A stretch of DNA of 5,657 nt from Candidatus Latescibacterota bacterium (lineage in GTDB: Bacteria > Latescibacterota > UBA2968 > GCA-2709665), in assembly GCA_012271065.1 (NCBI GenBank), contig JAAXHE010000092.1, forward strand, positions 1 to 5,657, in the 5' to 3' direction. How positions within the stretch are numbered: the stretch's first letter is position 1; the number at the start of each line of letters is the position of its first letter. The notes below the pieces were generated by a model. The model was not told the DNA's origin. It saw only the letters and a program-made list of their open reading frames with translations, and searched no databases. This document shows, piece after piece, positions 1 through 5,591 of the stretch. A program made the translations under genes and the position numbers.

Positions 1-34
1 GCCTTTATCAACTTGCACATATACGATTGAACGT

Positions 35-57
35 CCAGGAAAACATACGAATCCTGG
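35..57. promoter_or_regulatory. Inverted repeat CCAGGA-N11-TCCTGG upstream of the GarR-like gene
   Basis: CCAGGA at 35-40 is mirrored by TCCTGG at 52-57, giving perfect 6-base arms around an 11-base A-rich centre. It lies 22 bases before the ATG at 80, which suits a repressor operator or a leader hairpin. A TTGAAC at 27-32 could be a -35 element, but I see no good -10 at the right spacing, so no promoter is called. A 6-base dyad can arise by chance; the regulatory role is inference. Confidence 0.3.
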
Positions 58-60
58 TAA

Positions 61-81
61 ATTGAAAGGAGCCGCTTCAAT
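61..81 (+). promoter_or_regulatory. Ribosome binding site of the GarR-like gene inside a small hairpin
   Basis: ATTGAA (61-66) is an exact reverse complement of TTCAAT (76-81). The loop AGGAGCCGC holds most of the Shine-Dalgarno, and the 3' arm includes the first two bases of the ATG at 80. The arrangement could make initiation depend on opening a weak AT-rich stem. The pairing is seen directly; any regulatory effect is inference. The Shine-Dalgarno spacing is what fixes the start at 80 rather than the TTG at 62. Confidence 0.4.
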
Positions 82-985
82 GTCAAGACCCAGTATCGGA
101 TTCATCGGACTCGGGATTATGGGAAATCCCATGTCCAAACACCTGCTCGCGGCCGGTTACGACGTGGTCGTGCACAATCGAAGCCGGAAACCCGTGGCCG
201 AACTGGTCGACGCCGGCGCCGGGGAAGCCCGTTCACCCAGGGAAGTCGCCGAACAGAGCACGGTTGTCATCACCATGTTGCCCGACTCGCCGGACGTGGA
301 GGAAGTCGCTCTCGGACCCGGCGGTATCATTGAAGGCGTGAGCCGGAACGACATCTACATCGATATGAGTACGATTGCGCCCACCGTGACCCAGGACGTG
401 GGCCGGGCGATGGCACAAAAAGGTGTTCGCTGCCTGGATGCGCCGGTAAGCGGAGGCGATGTCGGCGCGCGGAATGCCACCCTTTCCATCATGGTGGGCG
501 GCGACGAGGATGTATTCAACTCGGTAAAACCCATTTTCGCGGCGATGGGGCAGAATATCGTGCTGTGCGGACCCCTCGGCGCAGGACAGACCGTTAAGGC
601 CTGCAACCAGGTCCTGGTTGCCGTAACCATCGCCGGGGTGTCCGAAGCGTTGACACTCGGCGCCAGGGCGGGCGTCGACCCGGCCAACATCGTGCGTGTG
701 CTGAGCGGGGGCCTCGCCCGGTGCGGCGTCCTCGAAAACCGGGGCGAACGCATGGTCAACGGCGATTTCGACCCTGGCTTCCGCATCAGGCTTCACTACA
801 AGGACCTCAACATCATTATGAAAACCGGCAGCGACTATAATGTGCCGCTGCCGGTTACGAGCATCGTTCACGAACTGTTCAATCTGGCGATGGCCAGGGA
901 CCGGGGCGAACTGGATCACTCCGGACTGTTGACCGTCGTCGAAGACCTTGCCGGTGTGCAGGCCCGCACGGCCGGCGCAGGTTGA
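80..985 (+). CDS. GarR-like 2-hydroxy-3-oxopropionate reductase (beta-hydroxyacid dehydrogenase family)
   Basis: A 301-residue cytosolic oxidoreductase of the 3-hydroxyisobutyrate dehydrogenase/GarR family. Visible in order: an N-terminal Rossmann motif GFIGLGIMG (residues 7-15), HNRS at the end of the second strand (32-35), the substrate signature DAPVSGG (120-126), the catalytic lysine region GAGQTVKACNQ with K173 and N176-Q177, then PGFRIRLHYKDL (232-243) and DHSGL near the C-terminus. KxxNQ, the PGFRI-LH-KDL block and DHS match E. coli GarR as I recall it, so reduction of tartronate semialdehyde to glycerate is the leading guess; 3-hydroxyisobutyrate or another short beta-hydroxyacid remains possible. 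The N-R-S after strand two suggests NADP(H) (family knowledge plus inference). The ATG at 80 is chosen over the in-frame TTG at 62 because AAAGGAG (65-71) lies 8 bases before it. Length is normal for the family. It stands alone on the plus strand and converges on the nitroreductase. Confidence 0.9.
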   Translation: MSRPSIGFIGLGIMGNPMSKHLLAAGYDVVVHNRSRKPVAELVDAGAGEARSPREVAEQSTVVITMLPDSPDVEEVALGPGGIIEGVSRNDIYIDMSTIAPTVTQDVGRAMAQKGVRCLDAPVSGGDVGARNATLSIMVGGDEDVFNSVKPIFAAMGQNIVLCGPLGAGQTVKACNQVLVAVTIAGVSEALTLGARAGVDPANIVRVLSGGLARCGVLENRGERMVNGDFDPGFRIRLHYKDLNIIMKTGSDYNVPLPVTSIVHELFNLAMARDRGELDHSGLLTVVEDLAGVQARTAGAG

Positions 986-992
986 CTCACCT

Positions 993-1562
993 TCACGCCG
1001 TCCAGCGCATTGCGTCTTCCAGCGGCTTGCGTCTGGGTTTCGGGATCTCGCTCGGATACCCTGTATAGAAGAATCCGATGATATACTCCCGGTCCTGATC
1101 CACGCCGAGCAACTCGTAGGTTTCCGCTTGCATGGTAATGGGACCGGTACTCCATTGCATTCCAACGCCCAGCTCCCACGCCGCGAGCTGCACATTCTGC
1201 ATGGCGCAGCAGACCGCCGCGTAGTCCTCCCGCTGCTGCTGCTCATCTCCTTCCTGGACGCAGGATACGGCGACGATTGTGGGTTTGGACATGAACTTGT
1301 CGTAACCCGCCTGCCACAGCTTCCTTCGGCTTTCGCCGTCGGCACGGTCTGACGCCTTGCCTTCCTGGATGTCCGCATATCGCCGGCCCAGCGTCTCTTT
1401 CGTGCGCTCCCCCAGAACGACAAACCGCCACGGCTCCGTGACGTGGTGATTCGGCGCCCACACGCCGAACTCGAAAATGCGTTTCAGCATCTCGCCGGAA
1501 ACGGGCCTTGAATTGAATTTGAAAATCGTCCTCCGCGCTTTCAGCACATCCAGAACATCCAT
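993..1562 (-). CDS. Minimal nitroreductase family protein (YdjA-like, FMN-dependent)
   Basis: A 189-residue protein with the compact nitroreductase fold, expected to be a cytosolic FMN homodimer using NAD(P)H. Visible: the N-terminal RRT (10-12) that in the family contacts the FMN phosphate, APNHHVTEPWRF (36-47) corresponding to the AP(D/N)H..-PW block of YdjA-type enzymes, a central helix around YAAVCCAMQNVQLAAWELG (114-132) of the usual 'always-together' packing, and a C-terminal GFFYTGYP (163-170). Length matches the small YdjA subgroup. The natural substrate of such enzymes is usually unknown, and none is suggested here beyond the sugar-acid neighbourhood. The ATG at 1562 has GGAGGG at 1573-1568, five bases away. 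It is the last gene of the minus-strand run, 77 bases after the aminotransferase, and its stop lies 7 bases from the stop of the convergent reductase. Family assignment is firm; substrate is not. Confidence 0.88.
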   Translation of the reverse strand: MDVLDVLKARRTIFKFNSRPVSGEMLKRIFEFGVWAPNHHVTEPWRFVVLGERTKETLGRRYADIQEGKASDRADGESRRKLWQAGYDKFMSKPTIVAVSCVQEGDEQQQREDYAAVCCAMQNVQLAAWELGVGMQWSTGPITMQAETYELLGVDQDREYIIGFFYTGYPSEIPKPRRKPLEDAMRWTA

Positions 1563-1625
1563 TCCGACCCTCCAGAAAATGGCGGTACACGGCGGCGACG
1601 CGGATAGCGTTCATCCATGAGCAGC

Positions 1626-1639
1626 CGGTGTCTCCACCG
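1626..1639 (-). other. Short hairpin with GAGA tetraloop just after the aminotransferase stop
   Basis: On the minus strand the TGA at 1642-1640 is followed at once by CGGTG-GAGA-CACCG: a 5-base perfect stem closed by a GNRA-type tetraloop. There is no T-run after it, so it is not a convincing intrinsic terminator. It could stabilise or pause the message between the aminotransferase and the nitroreductase. The stem is short and may be chance. The rest of the 77-base gap shows only the nitroreductase ribosome binding site. Confidence 0.22.
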
Positions 1640-2893
1640 TCATACCCTTTGCCCCAGCAACGCCTCCGTGACCTTCCGCACCGCACGGACAGCCGCGTTC
1701 GCCTCGCCCACGGTATTGTGCTGTGTCAACCGGACGGCGCCGACGCGTTCTCCGCAGGTCCTGGCGTTCGGACACGCCTCGAGCGGATACGCACCCTTCT
1801 CGAGACGGCCGGGCCTGTAGCTGTTGAACGCCGCCGGATCCCTGTGCAGCCTCCTGAAAACCTGCCATTCGACCACGTACTGCTGTGGTTTGGGGAATGC
1901 CGGTATGCCTTCCGCCGCGACCATCCGGCAGAACGCCGCCGCATTCACCCCGAGCACCTCCGGATCTACCGAAAACAGCGCCCACCAGTAGCTGGGCTTC
2001 GTCCCCGGCGGCTGCGGATGGGGCTTTACGCCCGGCAAACCGGATATCCCCCGATCGAACGTCTCGCCGAACGCCTGGCGCCTGGCGATCCACCCCGGCA
2101 CCCGCTTGAGTTGCACCGATGCCAGGGCGGCGTTGACGTCGCTCAGCCGCACGTTCAAAGCCGGGAAGGCGGGCGTTGCCGGCGCACCAGGGAACCTCGG
2201 ATAGCATTTGTCGGAAAACAAATCGGCCTTTTCAGCCAACCTGCGGCTACGGGTCAGAACAAACCCGCCTTCGCCCGACTTCATGTGTTTGCTTTCGTTT
2301 GTACTCCACGCGCCAAGTTGCCCGAATGTGCCGAGATACCTGCCCTTGATGGACGCGAGATGCGCCTGCGCACAATCTTCGATCACGGTCAATCGAAGCC
2401 TGCGGGCGACCCTCATGACCGCGGGCATATCCACCGCGTATCCCCCGTTGTGTATCGGCATAATCGCCCGGGTGGACGGCGTGATTGCGGCTTCCATCGC
2501 CCCCGCGTCCATCAGAAGACCGTCCGGCTGCACGTCGGCAAAGACGGGAATCGCGTTCAGCTGGAAGATCCCCATGATACTGCCGTAGTCGGTCAGGGGG
2601 CTCAAGACGACCTCGTCTCCCGCGCCGATACCCGCTGCGGCCAAAGCCACGTGAATGGCCGCGCTCCCGGAACTCGTCGGCACGGCATATGGCAACCCGT
2701 AGAGCTTCTGCAGACCCTCGCGATACGCCATGACGGCCTTGCCACGAGCCAGCGGCAGCGCCGGTCCATCGAGCAGCTTCTCCAGCGCGGCCAGTTCCTC
2801 CCTGAAGTGAAACGCTCCCGAACGCCATGGCTTGCTGTGTACCGGCCGTCCGCCGTGAACCGCCAGATCGGACTTCCTCGTGACCTTTGCCAA
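1640..2893 (-). CDS. DegT/DnrJ/EryC1/StrS family PLP-dependent aminotransferase
   Basis: A 417-residue fold-type-I PLP enzyme of the sugar aminotransferase family. It opens with AVHGGRPVHSKPW (11-23), the 'NGG-PVR-KPW' start common in this family. It then shows the PLP-phosphate turn TSSGSAAIHVAL (73-84), GDEVVLSPLTDYGSIMG (92-108), VIEDCAQAH (170-178) with D173 expected to bind the pyridine nitrogen, and SKHMKSGEGG (201-210) with K202 as the Schiff-base lysine. ALNVRLSDVNAALASVQL (245-262) matches the family's 'N-R---AA-G--QL' block. The usual HLYG before the PLP aspartate is replaced by IHNGG (147-151). The enzyme transfers an amino group, usually from glutamate or glutamine, to a keto-sugar or keto-cyclitol; the substrate here is unknown. 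The start is TTG at 2893, with AAGGAGGG (2905-2898) five bases before it and no in-frame ATG until residue 55. It lies between the enolase-superfamily gene and the nitroreductase in a co-directional run. Confidence 0.9.
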   Translation of the reverse strand: MAKVTRKSDLAVHGGRPVHSKPWRSGAFHFREELAALEKLLDGPALPLARGKAVMAYREGLQKLYGLPYAVPTSSGSAAIHVALAAAGIGAGDEVVLSPLTDYGSIMGIFQLNAIPVFADVQPDGLLMDAGAMEAAITPSTRAIMPIHNGGYAVDMPAVMRVARRLRLTVIEDCAQAHLASIKGRYLGTFGQLGAWSTNESKHMKSGEGGFVLTRSRRLAEKADLFSDKCYPRFPGAPATPAFPALNVRLSDVNAALASVQLKRVPGWIARRQAFGETFDRGISGLPGVKPHPQPPGTKPSYWWALFSVDPEVLGVNAAAFCRMVAAEGIPAFPKPQQYVVEWQVFRRLHRDPAAFNSYRPGRLEKGAYPLEACPNARTCGERVGAVRLTQHNTVGEANAAVRAVRKVTEALLGQRV

Positions 2894-2897
2894 ACGA

Positions 2898-2905
2898 CCC
2901 TCCTT
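2898..2905 (-). promoter_or_regulatory. Strong Shine-Dalgarno fixing the TTG start of the aminotransferase
   Basis: AAGGAGGG reads on the minus strand from 2905 to 2898, leaving five bases between the GGAGG core and the TTG at 2893-2891. It supports a non-ATG start that keeps the conserved HGG-PVH-KPW N-terminus. The nitroreductase ribosome binding site shares the same GGAGGGTCG string. Confidence 0.7.
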
Positions 2906-2911
2906 GACTGT

Positions 2912-2948
2912 AAAAACTCACTGCCGTCAGGGGCGAAGACCCCCCGGC
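2912..2948 (-). terminator. Weak terminator-like hairpin between the enolase-superfamily gene and the aminotransferase
   Basis: On the minus strand, two bases after the TAG at 2953-2951, GCCG (2948-2945) pairs with CGGC (2926-2923) and GGGG (2943-2940) with CCCC (2933-2930), around the loop TCTTCG. The internal loop is small (one base against TGA). A TTTTT run follows at 2916-2912, six bases beyond the stem, and the next gene's Shine-Dalgarno comes straight after. The spacing to the T-run is longer than in a strong intrinsic terminator, so partial termination or attenuation fits better than a full stop. Confidence 0.33.
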
Positions 2949-2950
2949 GG

Positions 2951-4057
2951 CTATGTGTATCCCGATACGGCGTGTTCTTCCAGCACCTCCCGGTCGATCT
3001 CGATTCCAAGCCCCGGAGACTGTAACACCGGCACGTCCCCGTCCACTGCCTTGATCGGCTCTCTGGCGAGTTCGGTGCGGAGCCGGTTCTCGGTCATGTC
3101 GAATTCAAATAACGAAGGAAACGGATTCAGCGTTTCGGGCGAGTCGGGGAGGGTTGCCTGCCAGTGAATCGTAGCGGCCAGGCGAATGCTGGTTCCCCAC
3201 ATGTGAGGCAGCACCCGCACGTGGTTGGCGCTTGCGAGCGCGGCAACTCTCCGGCACTCGGTGAATCCGCCGGCGTCGCTGATGTCCGGTTGCACGATAT
3301 CCAGCCCGCGATCCTGGATCAGGTTGCGGAACGCCCATCTTCCCTGGAGCGCCTCGCCGCCGGCAACGCGCACGCCCAACGCCTGACGGATCTCGCGGTA
3401 GCCTGCAACGTCGTCGGTTGAGATCGGCTCCTCGAACCACAGCAGATCGTTTTCCAGCAGGCGACGACCGACGTGGATCGCCGTACCGGTATCATAGCCG
3501 CAGTTGGCATCCACCGCAAGCAGGGTCGAATCGCCGATCGCCCCTCGCACCGCGGCCGTGTTCCTGACGTCGTAGTCCACGCCGAATCCGATTTTCATCT
3601 TCACCGCCCGGAACCCCATATCCACGTACGACGCCGCCTCTTCCGCCAACGTCCGGGTCATATCGGCCTGACGCTGCAGGAACAACCCGCTGGCGTACGC
3701 GGGAATCCTGTCCCGGAACGCGCCGCCCAGGAGCCTGTAGACGGGCATCTCGAGCGTCCTGCCCACGATATCCCACAGTGCGATATCCACGGCGCTCAGC
3801 TCCGAAAAGCCCACGCCGCCCCGCAGATACAGGTCGTTCCAGATAACTTCGACGTCAAACGGATCCCGGCCCACGAGCCTCGCCCGCAACGCCGATTCGT
3901 TCAGACCGGAGACCCCTTCGCCCCAACCCGTCACGCCCGCGTCGGTAATGACCTCCACCACACCCGCCGTCCTCGCGGTATTCCAGACAATGGAATTCGC
4001 AAAAGGCTCCTTCAGGGGGTAACTCAGATTGTAGACTTTGATGTCGGTGATCTTCAT
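2951..4057 (-). CDS. Mandelate racemase/muconate lactonizing enzyme family protein, galactarolactone cycloisomerase-like
   Basis: A 368-residue enolase-superfamily enzyme: N-terminal capping domain (about 1-125, with GVTGWGEG at 41-48), then a (beta/alpha)7-beta barrel. Catalytic and metal positions are complete: KMK with K153 and K155 as base, D183 (VDAN), E209 in WFEEP and E235 in VAGGE as Mg2+ ligands, D258 in QPDISDAGG, and H285 in LPHMWGTS. The K plus D-H dyad is the mandelate racemase subgroup pattern. PHMWGT, NPFPSLFEFD, the REP--AVDG block and PGLGIEI recall Agrobacterium D-galactarolactone cycloisomerase (from memory, not aligned). It should act by abstracting a proton alpha to a carboxylate or lactone carbonyl, so epimerase, dehydratase or cycloisomerase activity on a sugar acid are all possible. 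The ATG at 4057 has only a weak GTGAAG upstream. It lies 125 bases after the minus-strand dehydrogenase and 57 before the aminotransferase, consistent with one catabolic transcript. Confidence 0.9.
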   Translation of the reverse strand: MKITDIKVYNLSYPLKEPFANSIVWNTARTAGVVEVITDAGVTGWGEGVSGLNESALRARLVGRDPFDVEVIWNDLYLRGGVGFSELSAVDIALWDIVGRTLEMPVYRLLGGAFRDRIPAYASGLFLQRQADMTRTLAEEAASYVDMGFRAVKMKIGFGVDYDVRNTAAVRGAIGDSTLLAVDANCGYDTGTAIHVGRRLLENDLLWFEEPISTDDVAGYREIRQALGVRVAGGEALQGRWAFRNLIQDRGLDIVQPDISDAGGFTECRRVAALASANHVRVLPHMWGTSIRLAATIHWQATLPDSPETLNPFPSLFEFDMTENRLRTELAREPIKAVDGDVPVLQSPGLGIEIDREVLEEHAVSGYT

Positions 4058-4071
4058 TTTGCTTCACTGAC

Positions 4072-4133
4072 CGGCTTTAAGCCGAAGCCCGCCGGCGGTT
4101 GAACTCGACCGCCTCCGGAAACCGGGCGCCGGA
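4072..4133. repeat. Cluster of small inverted repeats in the 125-base gap before the enolase-superfamily gene
   Basis: The gap 4058-4182 contains three dyads: TCCGG (4114-4118) with CCGGA (4129-4133), GGCGGT (4094-4099) with ACCGCC (4108-4113), and the odd palindrome CGGCTT-T-AAGCCG (4072-4084). None is followed by a T-run on the minus strand, so no terminator is called. The last sits 14 bases before the ATG at 4057 and could be a small operator or a translational structure. High GC makes such dyads common by chance. Confidence 0.25.
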
Positions 4134-4182
4134 TGTTCGGCCTCCATATCATTCCGTACGACGGGACGCGGGCGAGGCGCCT

Positions 4183-5073
4183 CTATCCTCTCCCGGGAAA
4201 CGTCAATTCGGCGACCCCGGACTTGTCCAATTCGCCCTTGCCGATTTCGATCATACGGTCGTACTGCTTTTTCGTGGCATCGGCAAGCGGCAGATTCAAA
4301 CCGGCATCATGGGCCAGGCCCAGGGCGATACCTGAATCTTTGGCGGCGTGCGCAGAAGAAAAGTAACACTCGTGGTCCCGCGCCACCATGTCCTCTCCGT
4401 CTGTTTCGAGAACGCGGGAGTTGGCGCCCGTCTGCGAGAACACCTGTTGCAACATCTCCAGATCGAGGCCCAGGGCCGCCCCAAGCCCGAGTCCCTCCGC
4501 CAGGCCTGCCGTATTTATATTCATCACCATATTGACGAGCGCCTTGACCTGCGCCGCCTGTCCGGCCTGGCCGATGTACTTCAAATCCGTGCTCATCGAG
4601 TCCAGAATCGGGCGCACGTCGTCGAACACTTCCTTCCTGCCTCCGCACATGAGATAGAGCGTGCCTTCCCGGGCCTGTGTGATGCTGCTTGCCATACACC
4701 CTTCCAGGCTTCTCGCGCCCGCCGCCTCCGCCAGCGTCTGGACGTCGACGTGTACCTGCGGGGCGATTGTAGCGCAATTGATGAAGACCCTTCCGGCCGC
4801 GTCGCAAAGCAGACTGTCGCCTTCGGTTGAAAATACCGTACGCATCGCTTCGTCGTCGGTGACGACCGTGATAATCTGATCCGCAGCTGCAGTCACGCAC
4901 GCCAGCGAGTCGGATGCGTCACACCCGAGTTCACCCGCCAATTCGGCCGCGGCATCCGATCGGACATCGTATACTGAAGTCACGATGAATCCGTCGTCCT
5001 TCAGATGCCTTGCTATATTCGCGCCCATGCGCCCCACGCCCACCACGCCGATTCTGAAATCTGAAGTCTCCAT
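4183..5073 (-). CDS. Divergent NAD-binding beta-hydroxyacid dehydrogenase (3-hydroxyisobutyrate dehydrogenase family)
   Basis: A 296-residue member of the same family as the plus-strand reductase but clearly divergent. The Rossmann motif GVVGVGRMG is at 9-17; strand two ends in YDVR with D36, typical of NAD(H) use. NCATIAPQV (99-107) matches the family's 'D-STI-P' block. The lysine region GQAAQVKALVNM keeps K177 and N181, and AAKDSGIAL (243-251) matches the 'KDL' segment. Where most members have DAPVSGG, this protein has EGCMASS (124-130), so the usual substrate-binding serine and glycines are changed; substrate cannot be guessed by analogy. The ATG at 5073 is preferred over one at 5088 because GGAGGG (5083-5078) precedes it by four bases, while nothing useful precedes 5088. 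It lies 88 bases after the DUF5069-like gene, with a large hairpin between, and 125 bases before the enolase-superfamily gene. Confidence 0.87.
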   Translation of the reverse strand: METSDFRIGVVGVGRMGANIARHLKDDGFIVTSVYDVRSDAAAELAGELGCDASDSLACVTAAADQIITVVTDDEAMRTVFSTEGDSLLCDAAGRVFINCATIAPQVHVDVQTLAEAAGARSLEGCMASSITQAREGTLYLMCGGRKEVFDDVRPILDSMSTDLKYIGQAGQAAQVKALVNMVMNINTAGLAEGLGLGAALGLDLEMLQQVFSQTGANSRVLETDGEDMVARDHECYFSSAHAAKDSGIALGLAHDAGLNLPLADATKKQYDRMIEIGKGELDKSGVAELTFPGRG

Positions 5074-5088
5074 GTTGCCCTCCGGCAT

Positions 5089-5148
5089 ACAAAGAAAGAG
5101 CGTTCAACTGCCGGCGCTCGTTCCAGCGCGGCCAGCGGTCGAACGCTC
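5089..5148 (-). terminator. Long imperfect hairpin with T-rich tail after the DUF5069-like gene
   Basis: On the minus strand GAGCGTTC (5148-5141) pairs perfectly with GAACGCTC (5105-5098). Inside, GCGCT (5129-5125) pairs with AGCGC (5118-5114) around the loop GGAACG, with further short pairings (CCG/CGG, then TC/GA) linking the two stems. TTTCTTTGT (5097-5089) follows directly. Stem plus T-rich tail just after a stop codon fits a Rho-independent terminator or attenuator, although the T-run is interrupted and the stem imperfect. It sits 25 bases before the next gene's ATG, so it would set how much of the transcript continues into the dehydrogenase. Confidence 0.45.
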
Positions 5149-5161
5149 CATTCGGAACAAC

Positions 5162-5584
5162 CTACAGGCTATTGTGGAACTCCGTCCAATCGTCGAGATT
5201 GTTCAGATTCACCGCGTCCAGAATCGACCCGTCGTCGTCCACTCCGGCCGCCGACAGAATCGAGCCGCGCGTTTCGTCGTCGTGGTGATATCCCAGAATG
5301 GCCGCGTTGGAAGCGTCGATCTCGTCCTGCGGTATGCTGCCGCCGCGCCGACTCACCACCCAGTTTTCGAAATCGATATACGTCGGCAGGTTGCTTTTTA
5401 CGTAGTCAACCGCAGCATCCCGATCGACTTTCAATCCGTCGAGCACCATCTGGTCGTAACCGGCGCCGCATTCAGGATAGTCTTCCGCCAGCTGTCCCTT
5501 TGCGGAAAGCGTCAGCTTCAACCACAACCTGGGCAGGTGGATGGCGCCGAGAGGTCCCGCGACACCGGAGCTGATAAGGGGAAT
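5162..5584 (-). CDS. DUF5069-like small protein, probably with an AUU start
   Basis: About 140 residues if it starts at the ATT at 5584-5582. The N-terminus then reads (M)PLISSGVAGPLGAIHLPRL, followed by WLKLTLSAKGQLAEDY, GAGYDQMVL, LPTYIDFENWV and an acidic C-terminal stretch rich in D and N. No signal peptide or membrane segment is evident. The LPRL--K--L---G-L--DY pattern followed by G-G-D---L recalls the DUF5069 family, whose function is unknown; this is from memory and is moderate. No ATG or GTG lies in this frame between 5584 and the window edge or nearby downstream, yet AGAAGGAG (5599-5592) is a near-ideal Shine-Dalgarno seven bases before the ATT. The frame stays open to the window edge at 5657, so a longer protein starting outside cannot be excluded; a TTG at 5527 would cut off the conserved N-terminus and has no ribosome binding site. 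It is the first visible gene of the minus-strand run. Confidence 0.6.
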   Translation of the reverse strand: MPLISSGVAGPLGAIHLPRLWLKLTLSAKGQLAEDYPECGAGYDQMVLDGLKVDRDAAVDYVKSNLPTYIDFENWVVSRRGGSIPQDEIDASNAAILGYHHDDETRGSILSAAGVDDDGSILDAVNLNNLDDWTEFHNSL

Positions 5585-5591
5585 CGTGTGT

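Noticed and set aside
1..60. Sigma-70 promoter for the plus-strand gene (TTGCAC at 13-18 or TTGAAC at 27-32 as -35)
   Set aside because: Neither has a convincing -10 hexamer 16-18 bases downstream, so a promoter cannot be supported from sequence alone.
62..79. Six-codon N-terminal extension of the GarR-like protein from the TTG at 62
   Set aside because: The extension would consume the Shine-Dalgarno as coding sequence, and no ribosome binding site precedes 62; the ATG at 80 has ideal spacing.
233..1423. 396-codon open frame on the minus strand spanning the reductase antisense and part of the nitroreductase out of frame
   Set aside because: It crosses two well-supported genes, has low-complexity R/S/H-rich composition and shows no family motif.
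1628..3025. 465-codon open frame on the plus strand opposite the aminotransferase
   Set aside because: It lies almost wholly antisense to a gene with complete DegT motifs. Its translation is rich in R, P and H with no recognisable domain, as expected of a shadow frame in GC-rich DNA.
4174..4183. Palindrome GAGGCGCCTC at the end of the dehydrogenase gene, and CCGCCGGCGG at 4089-4098
   Set aside because: Both are loopless GC palindromes without a T-run; such strings are frequent by chance in GC-rich DNA.
5074..5088. Upstream ATG at 5088 for the minus-strand dehydrogenase
   Set aside because: It has no Shine-Dalgarno, and the GGAGGG at 5083-5078 would fall inside the coding sequence while serving the ATG at 5073.
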